Under the pieces are notes generated by a model. The model did not search any database. It was not told the DNA's origin and saw only the letters and a list, made by a program, of their open reading frames with translations. Below are positions 1 to 10,068 of a stretch of DNA of 32,945 nt, in pieces (within the stretch, counting starts at the first letter, position 1; the number at the start of each line of letters is the position of its first letter). The stretch is from Paramacrobiotus richtersi (taxonomy: Eukaryota; Tardigrada; Eutardigrada; Parachela; Macrobiotidae). Where the stretch lies: the NCBI GenBank assembly GCA_034698045.1, contig JAQGAU010000256.1, positions 1-32,945 of the forward strand. The letters are read 5' to 3'. Both the position numbers and the translations under genes were made by a program.

Positions 1-717
1 ACAGACAGCAACCTACTGCATGCACTGTGAGTCAGATGGCTGGGTTGCGCATCGCAGGTATGTGTGACGTAGGCGGCGCACAGCATGTCAATGTCCTCGT
101 ACCTTTGGAGAAGTACATGGCGCCTGCTGTATGGTTAGCATTCATAAGCCTACCGGAACTGATCACGTATTTGTCTCCTACGCCCAATTCCAGTTGTGGT
201 AGCCATTCGCTTCCACTCACTCCTGCATCTCCATTCCAGTACGGCAGCGGCAATGCCCCTTCGTCCAGTGCAGCAGCGGCAAAAGCCGTTGGGAAATACC
301 AGGCACTACAGGAATGTTCCTGACCACAGTCATACTTAGCCACAGAACTTTAACATGTGATAGTTAATCGCACAGAACCTTTACTTGTTTTCTCAACATG
401 TTCAAAAATTTCGAAACCCCATGGGCCGAGTAAAGCCCGTGCCCGTGTTTTCCCGTGCACGCAGAATCGACCTAGTATTTGATATTATCACACCAACCAG
501 ACTCTGTTTAAAAGAGGTCACCGGCTGTTGAAAATTTCTGGATTTTCATTTTAAAAATGTTTCAATTAATTTTTGAATAGCAGATTAGATAAACGTATTG
601 CAAGCATGTCGTATGTTATCGTAACTTTATGTATACGACATTGTATAAAGAATATCAGAAAATATCGGAAAAAGCCAACACGGTACGAATACACATAAAT
701 CAAATGCTACTGTACAG
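1..717. other. No gene recognised
   Basis: Short open frames exist on both strands at 27-343 but overlap each other antisense and show no recognisable motif. The stretch from 340 to 700 is AT-rich and looks like intron or intergenic DNA. If the exon at 718 belongs to a kinase gene, part of this stretch is its upstream intron; no earlier kinase motif (VAVK, HRD, DFG) is visible. Confidence 0.4.
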
Positions 718-1070
718 GTTGACGAACGCAAAAAGATGGGAGCTTTTCGGGAAGTAGCCTTGCCGCTTGGATTTATGCCGTATTTCCCGGGATCCATGAA
801 CGCTTTGCTGAAGGATCTTCTGCGCGAACTGCTCCAGTGTAAGGCGAAAAAGCGTATGAGTTTGCAAGCCTTCCACGAGCATCCATTCTTGCGGGCTCCC
901 GGCGGACCGGCGACTGTTGGTGCATCGGGCCAAAGCGGCACGTATACTGTCGTCAAGCTCCCGTCCGTCACTTATTTGGAGTCCGTGTATAAGACCGCCC
1001 GTGTGCACTTTTCAATGCCTGCCGGGACATTCGTCATGGGGCCCAGTGCCGTGGAGAAGAAGGAGACAGG
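718..1070 (+). CDS. Exon resembling the C-terminal end of an ULK/ATG1-type Ser/Thr kinase domain (partial gene)
   Basis: The exon opens after a polypyrimidine/AG acceptor (TGTACAG at 711-717) and closes at a GTAAGG donor at 1071, in phase 2. The encoded protein has the pattern of kinase subdomain XI: a run of leucines, then KKRMSLQAF, then HEHPFL. That is how ULK1/2-like kinases end their catalytic domain (known family pattern: LL..LL...KDRM.F..FF.HPFL). About 55 residues of Gly/Ser/Thr-rich sequence follow, as expected for the linker after the kinase domain. The catalytic loop, DFG motif and ATP site would lie in upstream exons, which are not in the window, and no downstream exon is recognised before the repeat starting at 1381. 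It could be the internal exon of a gene with long introns, or an orphan duplicated exon. ULK assignment is by motif memory only. Confidence 0.55.
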
Positions 1071-1380
1071 GTAAGGTCTTGCTGTGGCTCCTGTGCGGAC
1101 GGATGGTTTTAGTGTCTGTGCTTGGTGTAGGGAGGAAGGAGCCGGGGAGGCGGACAGTGGAGAGGAGGACATGGGTGGGATGCTGAATGAACCGGCCAGT
1201 GGAGTGAGCACAAAGCTGGCATTTTGTCCGGCTTGCCGCGGGTCGGACAAGACACGCATACGTAAATTCAACGGTTGTAAGACGTGTTAGAACTGGTATC
1301 TAGAATGGTAAGCATCACAATGTTACGTAATGCCGCCGGCCCGTGTTCGTAGCGGTTTCCCAGTGTATCACTTGTAGAAC
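1071..1380. other. No gene recognised between kinase exon and repeat
   Basis: The stretch begins with the GTAAGG donor of the kinase exon and runs into the inverted repeat copy at 1381. Short frames here show no splice-flanked coding signal I can support. It is probably intron. Confidence 0.35.
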
Positions 1381-2036
1381 GAGCCTGGAGTGTTTGATAT
1401 CCCTTCGCCTTTCTCTGAAAATGGCGGATCAGCCAGCATCAGGAATTGCAACAAGTCATCGTACAATTTGAGAATGTTGAACAATTTACCTTCAGAAAGA
1501 GAAAACACTCGCGCCAGCTTACTTAAGAATTAAGAGGTTTCCGAGGGGTTTTTTCCGTCCATGACTAGCTGGAACCTCGAAACGGACGATAAATCATTCT
1601 GTGGAAGGTGAACGTCAAAGGGTGAACACGTCAAAGGGTGAACACGTCAAAGGGGATACTGATAAAGTACGTACTTCAAAGTGCTCCAAGATAACGGTTC
1701 ACATTTGAGGTCGGCTACGAAAAATAAGCGATGCCGAACGCTTAACGATGAATGTAAGCGGAAGAATTTTGACGGGCAGCCACTGTGCTGTTGAGCATAA
1801 CCGTTGCTGCCAAGATCCGCCTCCTGGAACCTATCTTCTGCTCTTGCAAGCAACCACGTACGTTAAGCTGCTTGCGCTGTACCAATCAGCATAGCCGCTG
1901 CGGCTTAGGTCCGCCTCCAGGAACCTCTCTCCTGCTCTTCCCAGCTAGGATAACTACAGTTACTGCGCTTGGTGCGTGAAAGTACTACGAACCGCAACCA
2001 CTACGTCGTTATAAACCGAGGTTACAAAGTATAGAC
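1381..2036 (-). repeat. Inverted copy of the unit A/B 5' region (copy R1)
   Basis: The reverse complement of this stretch matches 6205-6807 closely over about 600 bp and matches 2828-3460 more loosely. Landmarks shared by all three copies, read in the unit direction, are GGTTCGTAGTACTT, AGGCGGATCTT, CATCGCTTATTTTTCGTAGC, TCTTGGAGCACTTT and CCAGCTAG. It is head-to-head with the copy at 2828 and ends inside the first exon-like segment (encoding ADPPFSEK on the minus strand). The near identity to the 6205 copy suggests a recent duplication, whereas the 2828 copy is older. Confidence 0.8.
1612..1655. repeat. 16-bp tandem repeat, 2.75 copies
   Basis: The unit ACGTCAAAGGGTGAAC occurs at 1612-1627 and 1628-1643, with a partial third copy to 1655. 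The matching place in the copy at about 6550 has one unit fewer, so this is a slippage difference between recent duplicates. Confidence 0.85.
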
Positions 2037-2187
2037 CTAGGTAGTAATAAAGGACGTAGTTATAAACCATTACTTCGGCTAGAATTCTCGGAAGACCGTG
2101 GGTAACATAAGTAACATTAAGCCTTTGATTCTGTGGAAGTTATCCTAAGGGCTGCCTTGGCTGTGGTATCGCGGAGGGACCGTGTCG

Positions 2188-2313
2188 GATTCGACCCAAT
2201 TGGCTCTCGAACGCGATTCCTGTGGAAGATACTATTTTACGGGTTGCAAACACAGCAGGTGCTGCTATTTTTGCCAGCTGCTCTCCATAATTACAACTTC
2301 ATGCATGAAAATG
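2188..2313 (+). repeat. Direct repeat, first copy (pair with 2609-2750)
   Basis: Shares TTGGCTCTCGAACGCGA, AGATACTATTTTACGG, AACACAGCAGG, TTGCCAGC and GACTTCATGC-like segments with 2609-2750 in the same orientation. Both lie in the centre between the head-to-head repeat copies. Short open frames run through both, but no protein family is recognisable. Confidence 0.75.
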
Positions 2314-2608
2314 ACGACTTTGAGTGGTTGTTGTGGTTCTTACTGTGATCATCCGACTTATTCCCTTTCACATCATGGTTTCTTTCAATCAAGTTTGAAA
2401 CCTTTTCATGTACGAAACAGTTAGGTTATTTTCACAGATAACGATTGCAGGGATGTAATCAGAACTAAACTGAGCCAAACATTTTGGTCTACAAGTTCAA
2501 GTAGTGCCGATCAGTTTAACACGAAAGTAGTCCAATCTTCGGTCTACAGCCAAATTTCCAGAGCCGACAGTCCCTGCCCTGCCAGAATACCTTGCTGCAA
2601 CCGAGCCA

Positions 2609-2750
2609 GATTCGATCCAGTTGGCTCTCGAACGCGACTTTTGTGCAAGATACTATTTTACGGCTTTGCGAACACAGCAGGGCTGGTATTCTTGCCAGCC
2701 GTTAATCAATGCGTTTACGTTACATAATTACGACTTCATGCAAGGAAATG
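2609..2750 (+). repeat. Direct repeat, second copy (pair with 2188-2313)
   Basis: Diverged second copy lying 421 bp downstream of the first. It carries about 16 extra bases before the shared CATAATTACGACTTCATGCA-like end. No coding role can be assigned. Confidence 0.75.
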
Positions 2751-2827
2751 TCCGGAAAAACCATCCAGAATTGTATACACTGGCACTGGGTAATTTTTTG
2801 CTCAAACGATAAACCTGTGTATCCTTT

Positions 2828-3493
2828 ATACCAACCTAGGTTCATAACTCCGTAGAGGTTGCGGTTCGTAGTACTTTCTTGCAACAAGTGCAGTAGTTTT
2901 ACTAGCTTGAAAGAGCAAGAAAGGTTCCTGGAGGCGGATCTTTGTCGTAGCTGCTATGCTGATTAGCCCAGCGCAAGCAGCTTAATTTACGCGGTTGCTT
3001 GCAGGAGGACAAGAGCGGTTCCAGGAGAGGATTTTTTCAGCAACGTTGGTGCTTAACAGCACAGTGGCTGCTAGTCAGAGTTCTTCTGCTTGCATGCAAG
3101 TAGAGCGGTTGGCATCGCTTATTTTCGTAGCCGAACTCAAATGTAAACTGTTATCATGGAGCACTTTAAAATACGTTCTTCATCAGTGTCTCCTTTGGTG
3201 TTCACCTTTTACACGACACTTTATCGCCCGTCTCGAGATTCCAGCTAGCCATGGACCGAAAAACCCCGCGGAGAAATTCACAATCCCGAAGTAAGCTGGT
3301 GCGAGTGTATCCCCTTTTTGGGAGAAAATCGTACAACATTCTCAAATTTAACGATGACTTGTTACGATTCCTGATGCTGATCCGCCATTTCCAGAGAAAA
3401 GCGAAGGGATGTCAAACACCACAGACTCCTTTTACAAGTGGCGTATTCCACGCTTCGTTGGCAAAGTCGACAAGAAAGCCTTTCGAGAACAGG
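2828..3493 (+). repeat. Unit A: conserved 5' region and first exon-like segment (copy R2)
   Basis: This is the diverged plus-strand copy of the repeated 5' region, sharing order and spacing of landmarks with R1 and the 6205 copy. Near its 3' end one frame reads DADPPFPEKSEGMSN, then FYKWRIPRFVGKVDKKAF, and stops at a GTAAGC donor at 3494. Unit B has the corresponding ADPPFSEKSEGISN and FYKWRSPHF segment at about 6745-6852. The matching protein-level signal at a conserved donor suggests a former or real coding exon. The protein family is unknown to me. Confidence 0.6.
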
Positions 3494-3860
3494 GTAAGCG
3501 ACCGCTCACAGCTACATAGTAGGAAATAAAAGTTGGATTCTGATCAGCCGTGGTAAAATTCTGCAGGTTGCCTAACGAAATCCAAATTCAGCGTCATATT
3601 GCCGTTCTTTCGTCTGATAGCACCAGCAAAAGCTGATTCACCAATCAGGATTTCCAAAACGTCGTAAACCGAAATGTTCAACGCCGTTTCGGTTTAAAAT
3701 ATCCGTGCAATCGTAGCAGGGTCTGTGCTAATTATCAGTTGTTTTGTGCAAAAAAAAGTGCAGGGAGAAGTGCAGGGTTCTTTAAAAACTGTGAACTATA
3801 ATACTAAGTTTCACGCTTTTTATCTTATAATATACCTAAAAAATTGTGAATTACTCTTAA
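3494..3860. other. Unit A intron-like stretch
   Basis: Lies between the first and second exon-like segments of unit A and aligns in places with 6853-7120 of unit B, for example the CGTGGTAAAATTCTGCA stretch and the segment around 3765-3800. No open coding signal is seen. Confidence 0.45.
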
Positions 3861-4298
3861 GATCGAGCAACTGGAAACGAAGTTCGTTGATCACTTACAC
3901 AGCCATTGAGACGCCGCACACCGAAATGCCGAAAGTGACGCCAAACGAAAGCAACATCAGCATCAGAAAGACATAACGGCAGCCCGCAGACGAGCGAAAT
4001 CCCCTCAGACTGAGGCGGCAGAATTCGCGAGAAAACTCCAGACCAACAACTCCAACCTTGTCGAAAAACTATTTGTAGGTGTTTTTGATAAGTCGTCCAA
4101 CAGTATACCTGGTTTCGTAATAGGTCGAAGAGGTTCTCCGCATGGTGGGACTGGCTTGTTACGGCGCCATAGGCCAAAGCAAATCGATGCTAGCGACACG
4201 CACATTACCATGAATAATTTAACACAAGATTACCTTTGGGAACGGCAGATGCTCAACTGAAAAACTCTAAGAAAGACCCAAACTGTATTTTCGAATTT
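3861..4298 (+). pseudogene. Unit A second and third exon-like segments (diverged paralogue of 7123-7811)
   Basis: One frame reads IEQLETKFVDHLHSH, then an in-frame TGA near 3906, then a basic, glutamine-rich stretch (KRKQHQHQKDITAARRRAKS) and on to LVEKLFVG. Unit B reads VEDMVQELF, QHTKNIND, RVKSCQSE and LAEKIVLG at the same places, so the two are protein-level paralogues. At about 4228 sequence equivalent to the unit B intron and the 5' part of the next exon is missing, and the frame runs into the PLGTADAQLKN segment. In a different frame that segment ends at a GTAAGT donor at 4299, paralleling PAGTAAVQLSG and its GTAAGC donor in unit B. With a stop and a deletion this copy looks decayed. 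No domain was recognised. Confidence 0.5.
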
Positions 4299-4440
4299 GT
4301 AAGTACTGGTTCCTCCTTAGATTTCCAGATGCAATGTGGAAGACATGCCAAAGAGTAAGACTAATGACTTTCCTGGTTTCGAAGCGGTTTAGAAGAATGG
4401 CGAATCTAGTACAATTAGCAGTGGCTGATCCACTTGCGAA

Positions 4441-4530
4441 AAACAGGCAAAATCTCAAAGCTGTTCGTTTTAGCCTCAAGGTCTGAAACAGGCAAAATCT
4501 ACAAGCTGTTCGTTTTAGCCTCAGGGTCTG
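4441..4530. repeat. 45-bp perfect-frame tandem duplication
   Basis: Two adjacent 45-bp copies (4441-4485 and 4486-4530) share AAACAGGCAAAATCT and CTGTTCGTTTTAGCCTCA and differ at only a few bases. It is a local duplication within unit A, absent from the aligned part of unit B near 7940-7990. Confidence 0.85.
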
Positions 4531-4566
4531 TATGGCCAATGGTTCTTTGAAACTAAATGGATCCCG

Positions 4567-5025
4567 GTGTGTCGAAAGTTTCTTCCGGTGACCCTCAAAC
4601 AACTTGTACCCTTAGAGGTTAAGCCAGGACGTTTGTCAGCTGCGCTCGTGAATTACGTTACACTTTGCATTTCTGACTATGCAGGATCGAGTCAATATGA
4701 TCTTGCACAGTGGGAGGTGAAAGAAAATGAAGTGAAAAGGATTACAAGATATGGTGTAAGCTAAATGCTGGAAAATTATTCGGTCCCATTCTTGCACGAA
4801 GGAGCCAACAGTCAGGCTGTTATTCAACTCGGAGGCGCCAATGCGAAGAAACTGCCGGCTTTTATTCAGGCTGGCGGTCCAGAGACGCTCGATAAGAGAC
4901 ACCACTTGAAGAAGTCTGAAGATCCGAAGGACATCGTGAAGACAAAAACAGCAGCCAAACATCAACGCACAAAATCCGACGGGCTTGAGTTACCACAAAA
5001 AAAATTAAGGAATCAAGGTCGCTGA
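4567..5025 (+). other. Coding-like fragment of unknown function
   Basis: One frame is open from 4567 to 4761, with segments such as YAGSSQYDLAQWEVKENE and VKRITRYG. It meets TAA at 4762-4764 and continues open in the same frame to 5025 with a lysine-rich, charged tail. A possible donor (GTAAGC) lies at 4755, just before the stop, so the first part could be a spliced exon. The composition is more protein-like than the flanking DNA, but I recognise no family. It may be another exon of the unit A gene. Confidence 0.3.
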
Positions 5026-5994
5026 AACAATTGAAGGAATCCAAACCCATGATAACATGGAAGGACTTTCCAGTCGCGATCAAACCGCTATTACATCTAA
5101 GTAACTCAAAACCCTCTGCTAAACCAGCTTCGTCGAAGAAAAAAAAAGTCCTTCAACGGAATATCCGGAACTTGCGTTTTCCACTACTAGCACTGAGACA
5201 CTCTGCCATCAGGACTTTAAACCTGTGACGGTGGAACAGCTATGCAAACGAGTCACTGTAAAGCGAATTAAATCTTCGGTATAAACCTCCTGAAAGCTGG
5301 ACTTGTGACCGTTCTGCCCTTGTCACGCAAAATGAAATCCAGTTAGGCTCACACCATATCCTGATCGACATCCTGATTTACCAACTGATTTTCCAGCTGG
5401 TCAATGGACACCCGGGGCAGCAGTACGCGTGACTACTAGGTGCCAGCAACGGACATGCAGCTGACCGTGCGCGACTTAGCCAGCCTTATATCCGACCTAG
5501 ACATCGAAGTCACCCACGTGGACGTCGACCTGCCTAGGATCCGGACGCCAACCCGGGAATGTGATTGATGTGATTGTTTCCACAGGATTGTGTGTTTGAC
5601 TACGTGTGACTGTCAGTATTATGAAATACTGTTCTGATTTGACCTTATCTATCCACTAATAATGATTTTGTAAAGCCCGAGAACGGTCTCATCTGGAAAG
5701 GAGGACACTGTGGAGCTGCTTTGCGGCAATTACACAACGTCGAGATACCTCACACTTTTGCCGGCCGTGCGTCTGTATGATCACATACACACGCACAGTT
5801 AGCGGCTTCCGCCGAAGAAGATTCAGACTTTCAGTGTGCGTTCGCGAGTTTTGTCCGTCGGTCCATGTCGGCTTTACACGATTAAAAGTTATATAGGCGA
5901 CGGCGTTGTTTGTTTGTCGTACACAGTTAGCGAGTCACTCCGGCCCCACACTAGACGACACTACACTATCATTGTTCAACTAATTTGTTAGCAG
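5026..5994. other. No gene recognised
   Basis: Nothing supportable in this stretch, apart from alignment of its last 50-60 bp (ACTAGACGACACTACACTAT region) with 8164-8207 of unit B immediately upstream of the next shared exon. Confidence 0.35.
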
Positions 5995-6190
5995 AGAAAT
6001 CCAGTGCAAAAGGAAGCCGATGTGAATGGCGAACTGGGTATCAGTATTGATGAACTCGAAATAACTTCTCAGTCGATCAAAGATGAATTTATCAAAATGC
6101 ATAAAATATCAAATATCAAATATCAAATCAAGATGCACGAGGGCCTAGCCTTATTGATATCACACCTACGCCCACTCGGACTGACCGACA
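5995..6190 (+). pseudogene. Unit A fourth exon-like segment, cut by the next repeat copy
   Basis: Starts after an AG acceptor (TTAGCAG at 5988-5994), where unit B has TTTACAG at 8201-8207. The frame reads VQKEADVNGELGISIDELEI, then a charged region, then ALLISHLRPLGLTD. Unit B reads AQKLSDLGGELDIG, DNLEIEPWF and GLFISSLATLDLTDG. The two copies are therefore homologous along about 65 residues. Unit A stops matching just after LTD, where the copy R3 repeat begins, so the acidic C-terminal tail present in unit B is missing here. An (AAATATC)-type microrepeat at about 6104-6127 disturbs the middle. Confidence 0.5.
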
Positions 6191-6204
6191 CGTACGGACC
6201 ACAC

Positions 6205-6860
6205 CGACGGTTCGTAGTACTTCCACGCACCAAGCGCAGTAACTGTAGTTACACTAGCTGGGAAGAGCAGGAGAGAGAATTCTGGCGGCGAATCTTAGCC
6301 GCAACGGCTATGCTGATTGGTACAGCGCAAGCAGCTTAACGTACGTGGTTGCTTGCAAGAGCAGAAGAGAGGTTCCAGGAGGCGGATCTTGGCAGCAACG
6401 GTTATGCTCAACAGCACAGTGGCAGCCGGTCAAAATTCTTCCGCTTACATTCATCGTTAAGCGTTCGGCATCGCTTATTTTTCGTAGCCGACCTCAAATG
6501 TAAACCGTTATCTTGGAGCACTTTGAAATACGTACTTTATCAGTATCCCCTTTGACGTGTTCACCCTTTGACGTTCACCTTCTACAGAAGGATTTATCGT
6601 CCGTCTCGACGTTCCAGCTAGTCATGGACCAAAAAACCCCTCGGAAACCTCCTAATTCTTAAGTAAGCTGTCGCGAGTGTATTCTCTTTCTGAAGGTAGA
6701 TTGTTCAACATTCTCAAATTGTACGATAACTTGTTGCAGTTCCTGATGCTGGCTGATCCGCCATTTTCAGAGAAAAGCGAAGGGATATCAAACACTCCAG
6801 GCTCCTTCTACAAGTGGCGTAGCCCACACTTCGCTGGCCAAGTCGACACAAGACCCTCTT
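6205..6860 (+). repeat. Unit B: conserved 5' region and first exon-like segment (copy R3)
   Basis: Near-identical to the reverse complement of 1381-2000. It contains an internal imperfect duplication: GAAGAGCAGGAGAGA...AACGGCTATGCTGA is echoed about 105 bp later by AAGAGCAGAAGAGAGGTTCC...AACGGTTATGCTCA. Towards the 3' end the frame 6743-6857 encodes ADPPFSEKSEGISN and FYKWRSPHF and then meets a TGA, where unit A continues to a donor. Because three copies share this segment and sit upstream of exon-like pieces, it could carry a promoter or a transposon end. I cannot decide which. Confidence 0.6.
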
Positions 6861-7122
6861 GAAACTGGATATGCAACCGCTCACAGCTGAAACAGTCGAA
6901 AAAAGAAGTGTGATTCTGATAAGTCGTGGTAAAATTCTGCAAATTTTCCAACTTGTTATTGTTAATTTCTGTTTTGAAGTATCCATTACTTTCTGAAATA
7001 GCACACTTATAGTCGCTCGTTTCGACGAGAAGTGTAGGCTTCTTTAGAACTGTAGACTACAGTACTGAATCATGCGTTTCGTGCACTTTACTATCCGTAG
7101 AAAACTGTGAGTTTTTCTGCAG

Positions 7123-7496
7123 ATGATATACGTGGAAGATATGGTGCAGGAACTCTTCCAAATTCACGTGAGCAATGCGCTGCGTGGCGCCAAAAGTAGC
7201 GCCATCCAAAATCGACGTCAGCATACGAAAAACATCAATGACACCTGCGAACGGGTGAAATCTTGTCAGAGTGAGATGCCAGCTTTCAAGATAAAAATCC
7301 AGACTGACAGCTTCGTGCTTGCAGAGAAAATAGTGCTGGGTATTTCTGGGAAGTAGCGGTAGTCCTTCAAGTATACGCCATTTCGCCTTAGTCCAAAGGG
7401 GTTCGCCGCATGGTCAAGTTGGCTTATTGAGGCACCATTGGCTAAAACAAAGCAATGATAGCTACACGCACAGTAGCATAAATAACTTTACAAGGT
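7123..7496 (+). pseudogene. Unit B second exon-like segment
   Basis: Follows a TTTTTCTGCAG acceptor (7112-7122). The frame begins MIYVEDMVQELF, runs through RRQHTKNIND and ERVKSCQSEMPAF, and stops at 7354-7356. Unit A remains open over the corresponding downstream part, and nucleotide similarity continues to a GTAGGT donor at 7497 (CCGCATGG, GGCACCATTGGC, CACGCACAGTA). The early stop relative to unit A suggests a frame break. Function unknown. Confidence 0.45.
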
Positions 7497-7561
7497 AGGT
7501 TAATTTAATGCGCGAAATATCGCGCCATACGCATGGTTGTGACGCTGGTTGTGCTTGCAGA

Positions 7562-7811
7562 AAGAAATTGCATGGGCTCTGGGAAGATCACCCAAGACCT
7601 GCTCCGACTGCAGATGCTTTGACGTCAGCAGGATAAGGACCTGAAAAGCCTGAGAAAACAGCATCGTCGGTGGCAAAGCAAGTCCATCCTGAATAAGTTA
7701 CATATAGAAGGGGACACGTATGAACTCCGCGAAAGAGATAATTACCCTGCGGGAACGGCCGCAGTTCAACTGAGTGGATTCGAAAAGAACCCAAATTATA
7801 GATTTAAATTC
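7562..7811 (+). pseudogene. Unit B third exon-like segment, likely coiled-coil coding
   Basis: Opens after a pyrimidine-rich acceptor (GTGCTTGCAG ending 7561) and closes at GTAAGC (7812). One frame reads SGKITQDLLRLQML, then an in-frame TGA, then a charged helical stretch (QDKDLKSLRKQHRRWQ) and PAGTAAVQLSGFEKNPNY. The last part matches unit A at 4240-4298, where a donor sits at the same place. Heptad-like leucines and many K/R/E residues suggest a coiled coil. No family recognised. Confidence 0.45.
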
Positions 7812-8207
7812 GTAAGCACTTGATCCTTCTCAGATTTCCAGACAGAATGTTGAAAACGTGCAATGATGTAAGGCCTTCTTGGTTTTCGTGCGTTTCACTC
7901 GAGTGCTGAATCTGGCTATATTCCAATTAGCAGGAAGCTATACACTGGCAAAAAAACGGTTTAACAGCGTGGCGTTTTGATTGTAGCCTTCCGGCCTGTT
8001 CAGTCTAGTGTATGTTCCCTTCTCTGTTGGATGTGAGTGCAGCTGTTCAAAGTGTTGAAACTGGTAGAAGCTATGCTTCGAATTTGCGTTTTCTGTTTAT
8101 GGGTTGGGAGTTTCAAACATTATTTGAAAAAACGAAACAGCCATGGTTGGCCGTTATATTACACTAGGCGACACTACGCCCTTATTGTTGAGTGGCTTCG
8201 TTTACAG

Positions 8208-8689
8208 AGAAATCCGGCGCAAAAGTTGTCTGATCTTGGTGGAGAACTGGATATCGGTTTGATAACCTCGAAATAGAGCCTTGGTTCAAAAATAGACTTG
8301 TGAGAGACATGACAGAGAAAATCGTCAAAGAGGGTATTGGCTTATTTATATCAAGTCTAGCCACACTCGACCTGACAGACGGGGTAGCTGGAGAGGATAC
8401 GGAATCAGATTCCGATGAAGAGCAGGAAGAAGGGACGGCAGGAGTGAACCTCCCTGGGACAAGTGGTGAACAAACTGATGATGAGTCGCCGGTCGGGATC
8501 GGTGAAGAACCGTCCAATTTGGTAGAACACTCTTCCAGTGATTCCGAAGAGGGTGTCTCCGGACAGGCACCTGCAAATGAAGTGCAAAGCAGCACTGGCC
8601 TGGCCGCAGAAAAATCACGTCGTACCAGGCGCGCTACAGCCCGAGGGAAGGCTATTGTCTCAAGTGAGTACGGTAGCGTTGACTTATAG
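8208..8689 (+). CDS. Unit B last exon: acidic C-terminal tail, unknown protein
   Basis: Starts after TTTACAG at 8201-8207. The first part is shared with unit A (AQKLSDLGGELDIG) but changes frame near 8255. The second frame then reads DNLEIEPWFKNRL, GIGLFISSLATLDLTDG and a long acidic stretch (EDTESDSDEEQEEG), followed by a basic SRRTRRATARGKA segment and a stop at 8687-8689. An acidic low-complexity region followed by a short basic patch is common in nuclear proteins, but that is only inference. The frame change means either a small intron-like gap, a mutation, or a sequencing indel. The 3' end is not followed by an obvious AATAAA within 100 bp. Confidence 0.4.
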
Positions 8690-9900
8690 TTGTACCGAAT
8701 GTTTGTAATATGCAGTACAGTAGGGAAATTGTACTTTCATGCTCCTATCCATGGCGGACGTGATCAGTCTGAATAGTAGGGTTTTGCTGCATGGATGCGG
8801 CCAGGGGTTAATAGCGCATCGATATGCCACCTAACATTTCTGCTGCAAGTAGATACTGTATGCAGATACGCGTTTCTATTAGGATTATGATACAGTGCAT
8901 GTTCTTGCGAATTTCCGACACACACTGCCGTAGCCAAAAAGTGTCTTACGAATCCCTTATACAGATTTTTGGCCGTACGAGGAATTGAGTGAATACTGTA
9001 TTTCTCGTGCAAGTGTCTGTTTCAGTATCGCTTTTCTAACATACCTTGGTGGTTGTCACGGTCCCTATGCCGTATGCGCGACCAACCGCCGAAAACCAGT
9101 TTCTGATATTTAAAAACTATTAACATATCATTGTATCGCAGCTGTTTATCGAAACTGCGATCTGTGAATAGCTTTATTGATTTAACGATTCTTCCGCGCG
9201 ATAGCTACCACAACGCCACGCTCCAGTATGTCAGAACTTGATATGATATATTACATTTTGTAGATCAATCCACAACAGGTATTCCTCCGTCTGCAATCAA
9301 ATTCAAACCGTCAACTATCGTGTCAACTCTAAAGCCGACGCCAGCCGTCACTAAGACAAACAGTGCCGCAAAGGGTTCCCGGAAATGAACCAACGGCTAG
9401 TGTTTGGGGTGATTGTCTACCACGGCCGTTTTGGACGTTGTATGTGAATGTAGCCAGTCGCAAATCGTGGCGTTTGTCCGCTTTTCACTTTTTGGCCTTT
9501 GCTGCGTATTGCCGGGTCTTCAACCCAAATCTTCCGTTAAACATATTTTCGTTTTCTTGTTATGTAATACGTCGTGTGTAGTTAATGTGTGGCCGTAGTG
9601 TCTTATCCCATACTTTGTGCACCACACTTGTGTTTTGTGTAAACGGTTCGAGGAAATTCTTTGTCAAATATCACTTTCATGCTTCGAACAATCTGACGTT
9701 TACTGGAACAATAATATTAATAATACCGTACGCTTTGGGGTTTCGTCTACACAGTAACAACCATACATACCGAGTGCGCTCCTACATTTTATATCACGAA
9801 AGCTGAATTTTCGATGGCGGAAGACGGGCTACAAACCATTATGTTTTAAAAGCAAGGCACGGCAAGCTTTCTTGCCCCTTACACACGTACGCTTTATGAG
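8690..9900. other. No gene recognised
   Basis: No frame longer than about 80 codons, no repeats shared with the rest of the window, and no splice-flanked coding segment that I can support. Confidence 0.4.
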
Positions 9901-9922
9901 GTTGCGACAGATCTCAGTCAGC

Positions 9923-9929
9923 TATAAAA
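9923..9929 (+). promoter_or_regulatory. TATA box of a candidate core promoter
   Basis: GCTATAAAAAGGCC is a strong metazoan TATA context. A start site would be expected about 30 bp downstream, near 9953-9960. The first good ATG downstream is at 10069 and begins a signal-peptide-like sequence. There is no experimental or comparative support. Confidence 0.45.
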
Positions 9930-10068
9930 AGGCCAGTAGAAACCTTGCAGCGGTTTGCTGACACCAGACGCAACGCTTCTAGCAAACGCAGCAAATTATA
10001 AAACGTGTTTTACTGTTTAACTGTTTTACTGATAAAGTGTTTTACTGATGCGCATTGAACCGCTAGCA

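Noticed and set aside
1084..1290. Open frame with CxWC and CPAC as a further kinase or zinc-binding exon
   Set aside because: It starts inside the intron after a clear GTAAGG donor and has no acceptor of quality. The cysteine spacing matches no finger I know.
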